Positions 16,100-23,541 of a stretch of DNA of 52,161 bases are shown here, one piece after another (within the stretch, counting starts at the first letter, position 1; each line of letters opens with the position of its first letter). Both the position numbers and the translations under genes were made by a program. The notes below the pieces were generated by a model that had not been told where the DNA came from, made no database searches, and worked only from the letters and a program-made list of their open reading frames with translations. The stretch lies in NCBI GenBank assembly GCA_003167415.1, contig PMTF01000021.1:1-52161 (forward strand), written 5' to 3'. The stretch is from Acidimicrobiaceae bacterium. Its GTDB lineage: Bacteria; Actinomycetota; Acidimicrobiia; Acidimicrobiales; RAAP-2.

Positions 16100-17182
16100 T
16101 CAGCGCATCGCCCCTCGCCACGCAGCCAACACCGACGAAGCGAGAACGGCTTGACCGACGGCTGTCGGGTGGAAGGACCCCGATTCAATTACCGGAGCGA
16201 TATCGGCCAAAATTAGCCCGTTAATGTCAGGAGACGTTCCGGTCGCGCAGTTCAAGGGCGCGAAACCGTCATTCGACGGCGTCAGCGACACATTGAGATA
16301 TCCGTCCCGCCGCAGAGTCTCCGCGACGACGGAAGTTTCGAGTTGAACGTAACTATTGATGTCTCCCAATGCGTAACTGTTGGCGTTGCTGAATGCGGGA
16401 TAAATGGGTGCGCTTATGCCAACAGTGGTCGTGGGGCCCAGCGACGGAAGAGGCGTCGCAGAGAGGAGACAGGCGCCCACTCCCGGAGAACCCATTAAAG
16501 CCGGGTACTGAACGACCAAGAGCCGTGGGCCGGCTTCCCGGTTCTTGACTGCGCCTTCGGAGTGGAGTACGTGCACGTACAACGCGGACAGGCGCGTCTC
16601 GAAAGGTGACGGCATGGAAAGGGGGAAAATCAACGCTCCCAAGGGAATCGTCACGCCACCGGTCACGGGATTGATATCCGCACCAAGGAGTTTGGCCGCG
16701 CCGCTGATTGCGTTCGCGCAAAGCTTCGGACCGCTCACGCCGGGAAGATACTCGATCGTTGGCGATGTTGTTGAGTTGACCGCCCCCACACAGGCTGTAA
16801 TCAGACCAAAAAATGGCAGGTCGTTTCCCCCAGCCGTGACTGTCGTGATCTCGACGTGATGCAAGGTTCTCGACGGCAAGGACGAGACTTGTTGGTCGAT
16901 TTGCGCGATGGTCGCTCCGGAGCACGCAAGGAATTTCAACTTCACGTCACCGAAGCGACGTGCGACGATCTCCGGGTAGGACTTGGGTGATCTATCGCAC
17001 GATCCGGAACCGGGAAGAAACGGACCGAGACCCTCGCCCGCAGAGTACGAATCGCCCAGGGCCAGATAGATCGGCTTCGGATGCGGTTTAAGCGCGCCCA
17101 CTGACTGCCCCGCTGGAGCCAAGACCATCGTGACAAGTGCAAACAGGATTGCTGTTCGGACAAGCGCAGTGCTGCGATTCAC
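16100..17182 (-). CDS. Secreted SGNH/GDSL-family esterase or lipase
   Basis: A 360-residue protein with a signal peptide (about 30 residues, ending near SVGA). Block I is LALGDSYSAGEG with nucleophile Ser45. A later ACSGAT supplies the oxyanion glycine, block III is AGGND with Asn120, and His338 lies in SFHPTAVGQ. The usual Asp three residues before the His is a Gly, as in Streptomyces esterases that use a Ser-His dyad. Several Cys residues suggest disulfides. It should hydrolyse esters outside the cell; the substrate is not known. It is the only gene between A11 and A12. Confidence 0.88.
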   Translation of the reverse strand: MNRSTALVRTAILFALVTMVLAPAGQSVGALKPHPKPIYLALGDSYSAGEGLGPFLPGSGSCDRSPKSYPEIVARRFGDVKLKFLACSGATIAQIDQQVSSLPSRTLHHVEITTVTAGGNDLPFFGLITACVGAVNSTTSPTIEYLPGVSGPKLCANAISGAAKLLGADINPVTGGVTIPLGALIFPLSMPSPFETRLSALYVHVLHSEGAVKNREAGPRLLVVQYPALMGSPGVGACLLSATPLPSLGPTTTVGISAPIYPAFSNANSYALGDINSYVQLETSVVAETLRRDGYLNVSLTPSNDGFAPLNCATGTSPDINGLILADIAPVIESGSFHPTAVGQAVLASSVLAAWRGAMR

Positions 17183-17227
17183 CGTTAAACCTCAAAATGA
17201 GAGACTGGCGCCCACGTTACAGTAAGT

Positions 17228-17269
17228 CGCCAGTGCTTGGTGGCACTTCTGTTGCGTCGGGCCTCCGAC
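17228..17269 (+). repeat. Type A array repeat (copy A12)
   Basis: 42-nt copy. Left hairpin AGTGC-6 nt-GCACT, or alternatively GCCA/TGGC. Right hairpin is consensus. Confidence 0.9.
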
Positions 17270-17340
17270 ACCAACTTCAACAACGAAGTCGCGCTGGGTC
17301 GGGCGCACTCAAACAGATTGAGCATCCTGCCGCGCGAGTC

Positions 17341-18867
17341 TCAGGAGGGTCGCATGGTGCCTTCGCGTAGATAGCGCGCGTGCCACGAGAGCGCCTCCTC
17401 GATCATGTGCGGGGTGTGTTTGCCGGGGGCCGTGGCGCTCGCGCGGTCGAAATAGTCCTGCAGCATCGGCCGGTAGTCGGGGTGCGCGCAGTTGTCGATG
17501 ATCTTCTGAGCGCGTCGGCGCGGCGCCAAGCCGCGCAGGTCCGCTACGCCCCATTCGGTGATGACGACGTGAACGTCGTGCTCGGTATGGTCCACGTGGC
17601 TGACCATGGGAACTATTGAGGAGATCACGCCATTCTTGGCGGTTGAAGGCGTGAGAAACATGGCAATGTAGGCGTTGCGGGCGAAGTCACCAGAGCCGCC
17701 GATGCCGTTCATGATGCTCGAGCCCATGACGTGGGTGGAGTTGATGTTGCCGTAGATGTCGGCTTCGATGGCGCCGTTCATCGCCAAACACCCGAGCCGG
17801 CGTATCACCTCGGGGTGATTGCTGATCTCCTGGGGTCGAAGGATTATCCGGTCGTGGTACTCGGCGATGTTGGCGTGTAGGTCGGCCGCTCCCTCCTCGC
17901 TGAGCGAGAAGGCGGTAGCCGAGATGGTGCTCATCGTGCCCGAGTTCAGCAACGCCAGCATGCCGTCCTGGATGACCTCCGTATACGCGGTGAGCGAATG
18001 GAACGGCCCACCGTCGAGTCCGCGAAGGACGGCGTTGGCGATGTTGCCGACGCCCGACTGCAGGGGCAGGAGTGACGCGGGCAGGCGCCCTCCCTTCACC
18101 TCGTGGGCCAAGAACTCCAAGAGGTGTTCGGCGATTCGCTCCGAGGTGTCGTCGACCGGTTTGAATGCCGTGTTGCGATCAGGGGCGTTCGTCTCGACGA
18201 CGGCCACAATCTTCTCTGGTGGACAATGCAAGTACGGAACGCCGATGCGGTCGGACGCTTGGAGGATTTGGATGGGCTTGCGAAAGGGCGGCAGTGCGGT
18301 GCCGTAATAGATGTCGTGCATCCCCTCGAGCGCGACGGGCTGCCACGCGTTCACTTCGAGGATGACGCGGTCGGCCATGTCAATCCACGTCTTGTTATTG
18401 CCGACCGAGGACGACGGAATCAGTTCACCGTCCGCAGTGATACCGGACACCTCAACGACCGCGACGTCGAGGTGTCCGAAGGCGCCCTCCCAGACCATCT
18501 GCGCGACGTGCGAGAGGTGCATATCGAGGTAGTCGAGCAGTCCGGCATTGATCTTGGCGCGACTCACCGGGTCAGACTGGTATGGCATGCGCATGTCGAT
18601 CGCGTCGACCGCTGCGAGTGCACCGTCAAGCTCGGGAGCCGTCGACGCCCCTGTCCAGACACTCACCGCGAAACGGTCGCCTCGTTTGGCCGCGTCTTCG
18701 ACTCGTCGCACGAGAGCACCGGGTACCTTCTTGGGATAGCCCGCCCCCGTAAAGCCACTCATCCCGACATTGTCGCCCGGTCGTATGAATTCGGCTGCCT
18801 CGTCGGGCGACATGACCCGACCCGCAATTGACGCACTCTTGACTCGAATTTGGTCTGCGGGGACCAT
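17341..18867 (-). CDS. Acetyl-CoA hydrolase/CoA-transferase (succinyl-CoA:acetate CoA-transferase type)
   Basis: A 508-residue protein of the Cat1/AarC/ScpC family. The catalytic glutamate is Glu297 in LTAYTEVIQD, and the CoA-binding region MNGAIEADIYGNINSTHVMGSS then IGGSGDFARNA is intact. Family members move CoA between succinate, acetate or propionate, linking the TCA cycle to acetate use; some act as acetyl-CoA hydrolases. Full length. The GC-rich codon use looks more like the right half of the window than its neighbours, which hints at a resident chromosomal gene rather than cargo. It is the only gene between A12 and A13. Confidence 0.93.
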   Translation of the reverse strand: MVPADQIRVKSASIAGRVMSPDEAAEFIRPGDNVGMSGFTGAGYPKKVPGALVRRVEDAAKRGDRFAVSVWTGASTAPELDGALAAVDAIDMRMPYQSDPVSRAKINAGLLDYLDMHLSHVAQMVWEGAFGHLDVAVVEVSGITADGELIPSSSVGNNKTWIDMADRVILEVNAWQPVALEGMHDIYYGTALPPFRKPIQILQASDRIGVPYLHCPPEKIVAVVETNAPDRNTAFKPVDDTSERIAEHLLEFLAHEVKGGRLPASLLPLQSGVGNIANAVLRGLDGGPFHSLTAYTEVIQDGMLALLNSGTMSTISATAFSLSEEGAADLHANIAEYHDRIILRPQEISNHPEVIRRLGCLAMNGAIEADIYGNINSTHVMGSSIMNGIGGSGDFARNAYIAMFLTPSTAKNGVISSIVPMVSHVDHTEHDVHVVITEWGVADLRGLAPRRRAQKIIDNCAHPDYRPMLQDYFDRASATAPGKHTPHMIEEALSWHARYLREGTMRPS

Positions 18868-18953
18868 TTCGAAAGCCTAACGCTGCCGGATTATGCCTGA
18901 CTTAGCCGACCATTCGCCAACCTAGCGAATCACTCGGATTACTTCTATCAAGT

Positions 18954-18995
18954 CGCCAGTGCAAGGTGGCATTCCTGTTGCGTCGGGGCTCCGAC
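18954..18995 (+). repeat. Type A array repeat (copy A13), last clear copy
   Basis: 42-nt copy, CGCCAGTGCAAGGTGGCAT then CGTCGG-ggct-CCGAC. No clear copy was seen to the right of it. Confidence 0.9.
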
Positions 18996-19133
18996 ACCAT
19001 TGCGGTGTAGCAGAATTCTTGGGACCAACGAACCCTCAGAATTCTTCGACCTCCGTCAAATCAGATAGCGACAGACTGCGACGCGACGCGTCGATCTGAG
19101 TGCTGAGGATGAACTAAGTAGAAAGCGGCCCTG

Positions 19134-19370
19134 TTAGGCCACGCGATTGCGCTGTGTGGGGGCCGCGCACTCGCGACAAAGCACAACCGAGGAGTTGGAC
19201 TCTCCACTCGACGCAGTTACGCGAGAGATTCGAACGACTCCACTGGTCTTACACTGACGCGAATGCCAGCACGAACGGCGACTGCAAAGGCACGGCCCCG
19301 AAGCGGCAGCGCGAACGGGTCGCACCGCCGGAATGGCGCTACCGAGCTGCGCCCGCGGAACTGACTCCAT
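19134..19370 (-). CDS. Small cysteine-rich protein, possible zinc-binding
   Basis: A 78-residue open frame. ATG 19370 is preceded by AGGGAGGT four nucleotides upstream, a strong ribosome binding site and the main reason to call it. Cysteines occur as PCLCSRRSC, QCKTSGVV and VLCRECAAP. The last C-x2-C with an upstream Cys pair could bind zinc. The N-terminal 25 residues are Ala/Arg/Val-rich without pattern. No family is recognised, and a fortuitous frame remains possible. Confidence 0.4.
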   Translation of the reverse strand: MESVPRAQLGSAIPAVRPVRAAASGPCLCSRRSCWHSRQCKTSGVVRISRVTASSGESNSSVVLCRECAAPTQRNRVA

Positions 19371-19782
19371 CACGACCTCCCTGATCATTTCGTATTTTAA
19401 CAACGTAATACTGATTTAACGTTCACAAACACAACTTTTTGGCCGCGGTCGACTCAGTGTGGCGTCGTGCAAAAACGACCTCTGACCATGGGATATTCTC
19501 GACAAGCGCATCGTCACCCAAGACCGGCGGTCGGAATGGGTGGCTACGAGTTGCCGTCGAGGTTTGGATGATCGGCAATCAGAATCCGACGTTCGGCGAC
19601 GCTGGCCACATCCCGAATGGTCTGCACCGAGCCGCTGTGCTCGGGGACGACGCCCGTTGACGCCTCAGCGAAGTTGGCCCTTGCTGGGGTACGACGCTGC
19701 CGGAGTGCTAACAGTCAGCTAACCCGCCCCCTCCGGCGCTTCGGTGACGATACTGATAGCGGGCGAGACAAGTTCGACGAGA
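19371..19782. other. Intergenic stretch of about 410 nt
   Basis: AT-rich near 19385-19440, likely the promoter of the small Cys-rich gene. The rest contains short open frames without start signals. A stretch near 19665-19715 has CGCC...GTTGG...GACGCTGCCGGAG and could be a decayed repeat, but it is too diverged to count. Confidence 0.35.
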
Positions 19783-20268
19783 TCAACCTTCGGCAATGGG
19801 CTTGTCGAACAATATGATCTCCTCCTCGTCGGGAGGTTGAAAAATCGTTGCCCACCTCTCAAAGTGAGCCCGTGTCATAGGCGAGGCTGTCCACTCGCCC
19901 GACGCATTGCGACGTTCGGATCGCTCGATTAACTCCTCCAAGGGCGTATCGAGGTAATGCAGCTCGACTCCCACCCCCAAAACTCGCGCCCCGAGTCGTT
20001 TCTCATCCCGTTCAACTCGCGCCCAGTGGCCCCACTCCAAAATCACGCTCTGGCCCTGGGCGAGGAGATCCCGGGAAAGAACCCACAACTGATGTTCGAG
20101 ACGCACTCGGAATTCTTCATCCCACAAATCAGCGCCCAGTTGAGTCGTCCACTCGTCCTTATCCAACCTAATGGCGGGGATTTTGGGTGCGAGCTGACGA
20201 GCGAGTGTCGACTTGCCCGAGGCTGGAAGCCCACAGATCAGCACGAGCCGCGTCGATGACTTCGCCAT
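19783..20268 (-). CDS. P-loop small-molecule kinase-like ATPase
   Basis: A 161-residue protein with Walker A ICGLPASGKSTLARQLA (residues 11-27). It continues with IRLDKDEWTTQLGADLWDEEFR and a hydrophobic strand SVILEWGHWAR in the Walker B place. Basic lid-like residues (ELIERSERRNASGEW) follow. This matches the AAA_33/zeta-like kinases that phosphorylate nucleosides, sugars or antibiotics; the substrate is unknown. No antitoxin-like partner is adjacent. Confidence 0.82.
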   Translation of the reverse strand: MAKSSTRLVLICGLPASGKSTLARQLAPKIPAIRLDKDEWTTQLGADLWDEEFRVRLEHQLWVLSRDLLAQGQSVILEWGHWARVERDEKRLGARVLGVGVELHYLDTPLEELIERSERRNASGEWTASPMTRAHFERWATIFQPPDEEEIILFDKPIAEG

Positions 20269-20436
20269 GCACGATTTCTAACATGAGTCGCCCGCTGCCC
20301 GGAGACGACGGCCTCTACTGTGGTCAATATTGCCCGGGGAGCTCGCGGTGGTCTTCGACGTAGGGATCGGTGTTGGATTGGCCGAGCACAGCTTCGGTTG
20401 GGGACTGGCCGAGAGTAGCACTGCAAGTCGGCACTC

Positions 20437-21174
20437 TTAAATTGAATCCTTCACCAGGAACGCGACATATGGCTCACTCGGGTGTGCTCCCAACGTGCGT
20501 TCGAGGTGCCAGCCAGTACCATCCAGAATCATTCGCATTTCGCTTCGAGACACGTACAGCCAACGGAACCAGGGGCCGACTAAGTCTCCATAGTGGTAGC
20601 GCAACTTCACCTGTCCGGGGCTAAGGCCACGTGCTTTGTTCCGGTGATAGTACGAACGATCAAAAGAGGGAGCGCCGCCGCAGTATGCGTTCGTACTCTC
20701 AGCGAAGATTCGTGCGCCAGGCTTGGTCCTTTTAGCTAACTGGACCAGCAATCGCCGAGCACGTGTCGGAGTCTCAAAGATTCCGAAATTGTTGCCGAAC
20801 AACACTATGGAATCAAAGGTCTCGATCCTCGAATCCAGATCCTCGATTGGCATTGACCACACTTCGTTCACGCCTCGAATCTTGGCCGCTTTCGCCGCGA
20901 GGGGCGACGCATCAAGACCGACGACCTCGACGCCTCGATTTTGAAGCTCCAGAGCCACCCGGCCAGCTCCGCAACCAACGTCCATCACGCGTCCACGTAT
21001 GTAGCGAATGGACTTTCGTTCCGCCGCTGGCCAGCCACTGAATCGCGAAAGATAAACGTCGGGTCCGGCGCCGACTTGAGTAAATCCATCCTCGCGCTCC
21101 AGTACCTCGGGCGATGTGCCGCCCATTGCCCAATCGAGCAGAGCACGTCCAAATACATCTCTGTCAGGTGTCAC
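20437..21174 (-). CDS. Class I SAM-dependent methyltransferase
   Basis: A 245-residue protein. Motif I is VMDVGCGAGRVALELQ (residues 63-78). The acidic motif II is VEVVGLDASPLAAKAA, and IETFDSIVLFGNNFGIFE corresponds to motif post-II/III. The insert FAESTNAYCGGAPSFDRSYYHRNKARG probably shapes the substrate pocket. The substrate is unknown. It lies beside the P-loop kinase on the same strand, 168 nt apart, so co-transcription is possible but not shown. Confidence 0.88.
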   Translation of the reverse strand: MTPDRDVFGRALLDWAMGGTSPEVLEREDGFTQVGAGPDVYLSRFSGWPAAERKSIRYIRGRVMDVGCGAGRVALELQNRGVEVVGLDASPLAAKAAKIRGVNEVWSMPIEDLDSRIETFDSIVLFGNNFGIFETPTRARRLLVQLAKRTKPGARIFAESTNAYCGGAPSFDRSYYHRNKARGLSPGQVKLRYHYGDLVGPWFRWLYVSRSEMRMILDGTGWHLERTLGAHPSEPYVAFLVKDSI

Positions 21175-21355
21175 AACTCTCCAAATTCCTTACCCACCTA
21201 ACCTCCGATACAAAACGGCAGTACGGATAACCACTATCGCCGCAAGTTAGCGGAATGCGAAAGTTGGATCTCATCCACGGCGTCAACTAGGAAAGAAGCC
21301 GCCAGTGATTCGCATGTCGAGAGAGAGCCCCGCACTCTCACGCTTTCGATGAATG

Positions 21356-22630
21356 TCAAGGGATCCGATCCGTGTCGGAAAACAACACGACTGTCGACGA
21401 GCCACTGCGTTTGGATGCGTACATCGCGTGATCGGCCTGGGCCACTAGCGTGTCGGCGTCGATGATTGCCGAAGACCAGGCCACGCCAACGCTGGCACGC
21501 AGTTCAACGACGTTCGACGTGCCATGAACGGGCTGGGTCAGAGACGCCGTTATTCGTTTGGCGATGTCGAGCGACATCGGTGCTGTCTCCACGCGGGGGC
21601 AGACGACAAGAAATTCGTCGCCGCCAAAACGTCCGACTCGGTCGTACTGACGAATGGCAAACCGTAGCCGGTTGCCCGCCACCTTCAGAAACTGATCGCC
21701 GGTGGCATGACCAAACTCGTCATTCACCGTCTTGAACCCGCAGAGGTCAATGAAGATCACCGCGGTCCCCCCGGGGGTTTCCTTTTGGCGTTCCAGTTCC
21801 TCTGAGAGAACTTCGAGGATCCTGGCGCGGCTCAAGCACGAGGTCAGTTCGTCGGTATTGGCCCGGACCTCGAGTTGGCGTCGAAGTAGTACTTGGGCCG
21901 TTATGTCACTCACGCAGCCAACGGCCCCGGTCACGTCCCCCTTCTCGTCCGTCAACGGTCGCATGCTCAGTACGCACACGCGTTCCTCGAGCGGACGCTC
22001 TCCCGAGGTTCGCGAGAAACGGAGTTCGACGTCATCGATTGCTTCATTGGCCAGAACGGCATTCAACGCCGATTCCAAGTGGATGCGATCATCTTCATCA
22101 ATGTTCGAGAACTGGGCGTCTATCGTGGCCGACGCCGAATGGCCAAGGATTGTGTGCAGTCGGTCGTTTGTGAAGGTGGCGTTTTTATCGGCATCGATCT
22201 GAAACATGCCGATCGGCATGGCGTCGGACAGTCGACTCAATAACTGCTTACGAGTCCGGAGCTCCTCGGCCACGTTGACTTGATCGACGGCAACATGTCT
22301 CATCGTGGTCCTCACGACCGGGTTAACCGGATCCTCCAACATACTGACGTTGACGCACTCGACCCACTTCCATGCCCCATCAGAGGTGCGGTAGCGACCC
22401 TGCCAGGTGCACATCTCGCCCGGCCTGTCGATCATCTCGAACCATGCGGCAACCGCAGTTGGTTGGTCCTCGGGATGGACGAAATCCGTCGAAGGGTGAC
22501 CGACGAACTCGTCAGGAAGCCAGCCGAGCACCTTAGTAATCTCTTCGCCCACCGAGATAATCATGGAGGCGGCATCGCGAACGATGACGACCGACACTCC
22601 GTCAGGTTCGGACGCCGTAACGTTTGTCAA
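21356..22630 (-). CDS. PAS-PAS-GGDEF diguanylate cyclase
   Basis: A 424-residue cytoplasmic protein. PAS 1 (about 15-120, LGWLPDEFVGHPSTDFVHPED) and PAS 2 (about 130-250) are followed by a GGDEF domain from NTDELTSCLSRARIL. The active-site loop is GGDEF (336-340), and RQYD at 327-330 forms an I-site. The usual DLDxFK reads DLCGFK; the first, metal-binding Asp is kept. It should make cyclic di-GMP in response to a PAS-sensed signal. The start is uncertain: the open frame begins with TTG 22630 without a clear ribosome binding site. Confidence 0.88.
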   Translation of the reverse strand: MTNVTASEPDGVSVVIVRDAASMIISVGEEITKVLGWLPDEFVGHPSTDFVHPEDQPTAVAAWFEMIDRPGEMCTWQGRYRTSDGAWKWVECVNVSMLEDPVNPVVRTTMRHVAVDQVNVAEELRTRKQLLSRLSDAMPIGMFQIDADKNATFTNDRLHTILGHSASATIDAQFSNIDEDDRIHLESALNAVLANEAIDDVELRFSRTSGERPLEERVCVLSMRPLTDEKGDVTGAVGCVSDITAQVLLRRQLEVRANTDELTSCLSRARILEVLSEELERQKETPGGTAVIFIDLCGFKTVNDEFGHATGDQFLKVAGNRLRFAIRQYDRVGRFGGDEFLVVCPRVETAPMSLDIAKRITASLTQPVHGTSNVVELRASVGVAWSSAIIDADTLVAQADHAMYASKRSGSSTVVLFSDTDRIP

Positions 22631-22792
22631 GCTGTCATTATCGCGCAGTTTGATCTCACAACGACCTGCGGCCCGCGCTCGCCGCCAAATCGACGGTCAT
22701 ACAGGCTCGTCGATTCTTTCCGTCGGGCTCTAAATCGGGATCGCGTCAGGTTCTCAGCTTTCACCGAGACGCAACGTCTGTTCGACTCCCAC

Positions 22793-23206
22793 TCATGCGA
22801 CAACGAGGTTGACGCGATTGAACGCGAAGGCGCCATGGTGAACGTAGACCAATTGGCAGTTTTCGAGGTACTTCGCGTCGTGAATACGATGGGCGCGAAC
22901 GTATCCAACGTCGCCCTTGGCGAGCTGAACGGGTGCTCCGTCGGCGATGAGCGACTCCCCCACCTTGCGATAGAACTGAACCGACATTCGTCCTTCCACG
23001 ACCACCGTCATGTCGTCGCCCGGGTGAAAGTGTGGAAGCTCTTCCGTGCCGGCGTCCCACCGTTCGAGCATCACTTCAACCCCGTCGGGATTGGTCGGAT
23101 ACGTGGTACAAACGCTAAACCCTGGTGATCCCGGATCGGGAATCAGACCCCTCCACACGTCGCTGTTCATCGAGGTCCCGTCCCTGGCCATTTCGTCATT
23201 TGTCAT
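22793..23206 (-). CDS. Cupin-domain protein
   Basis: A 137-residue single-cupin protein. The metal-site pattern PHFHPGDDMTVVVEGRMSV has His59, His61 and a following Glu71. The second motif is less clear (LAKGDVGYVRAHRIHDAKY), with His residues that could complete a metal site. Such proteins can be isomerases, dioxygenases or small-molecule binders; function is not assigned. ATG 23206 is chosen, with other Met codons at residues 6 and 13. It is divergent from the riboswitch-controlled antiporter. Confidence 0.75.
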   Translation of the reverse strand: MTNDEMARDGTSMNSDVWRGLIPDPGSPGFSVCTTYPTNPDGVEVMLERWDAGTEELPHFHPGDDMTVVVEGRMSVQFYRKVGESLIADGAPVQLAKGDVGYVRAHRIHDAKYLENCQLVYVHHGAFAFNRVNLVVA

Positions 23207-23360
23207 ACTCCGCCCCCTGTATCCAAACCTGACTCTCCACGACACGAGGACCGCTCCGAACGGCGCTCTCGCGCACTGCCACTCATCATACGGGGCGAGT
23301 ATCCCGGCACCCTTCCGACACGACGCACCCGTTGGGATGGAAATGCCCTCCCATTCCCAT

Positions 23361-23419
23361 CAACGTTCAGAACGTTCACTTTGACATCACGTCACCTCCA
23401 AGTGATGATTTGCTACCAT
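23361..23419 (+). promoter_or_regulatory. Candidate promoter region of the fluoride-riboswitch transcript
   Basis: A tandem 9-nt repeat (AACGTTCAG/AACGTTCAC, 23362-23379) is followed by TTGACA at 23381. An extended -10-like TGCTACCAT at 23411-23419 would put the transcript start about six nucleotides later, right at the aptamer. Spacing to TTGACA is not ideal, so this is a candidate only. Confidence 0.35.
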
Positions 23420-23426
23420 CACCTTT

Positions 23427-23484
23427 GAGCGATGAGGCCCGCCCACAAAAACGCCGGTTGATCCGGCTGATGGCATCTACCAGC
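23427..23484 (+). ncRNA. Fluoride riboswitch (crcB RNA motif)
   Basis: The segment GCGATGAGGCCCGCCCA, then a GCCGG-ttgat-CCGGC stem, then CTGATGGCATCTACCAG, matches the fluoride aptamer order known from the Thermotoga petrophila structure: P1 enclosing ATGAGGCC, a second helix, and the conserved GCTGATG...CTAC strand that makes the pseudoknot. One P1 pair (A-C) and one pseudoknot pair (G-A) are imperfect. It lies 57 nt upstream of the antiporter GTG codon in the sense direction. Binding of fluoride normally turns expression on. Confidence 0.85.
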
Positions 23485-23501
23485 AAGAAAACCACGCTGG
23501 T
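23479..23501 (+). promoter_or_regulatory. Hairpin overlapping the riboswitch 3-prime end, candidate expression platform
   Basis: ACCAGC (23479-23484) pairs with GCTGGT (23496-23501) across an 11-nt loop. Its left arm includes the conserved CTACC of the aptamer, so the two structures could exclude each other. No U-tract follows, so a translational or Rho-linked mechanism is more likely than a simple terminator. Confidence 0.45.
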
Positions 23502-23541
23502 GGGGCCGGTGCGCCGTTCCCTACCTTGACAGGAGGTAACG

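Noticed and set aside
279-18995. Interpretation of the repeats as canonical integron attC sites
   Set aside because: No conserved GTTRRRY and RYYYAAC core pair could be found at fixed positions; GGTTGCA varies to GGTGGCA between copies, and no integrase gene is present.
279-18995. CRISPR array
   Set aside because: Repeats are separated by 25 nt to more than 2 kb and most intervals contain genes; there are no uniform spacers or cas genes.
279-18995. Repeats as Rho-independent terminators
   Set aside because: The hairpins are short and not followed by a T-run, and several copies lie upstream of genes rather than after them.
19195-19290. tRNA-like GATTCGAAC sequence
   Set aside because: No acceptor stem or anticodon arm can be drawn around it.
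19665-19715. Possible decayed type A repeat before the P-loop kinase region
   Set aside because: Similarity is scattered and the length does not fit 42 nt.
21299-21345. Possible further degenerate repeat (GCCGCCAGTGATTCGCATGTCG)
   Set aside because: Only the first nine bases match; the GTCGG/CCGAC hairpin is absent.
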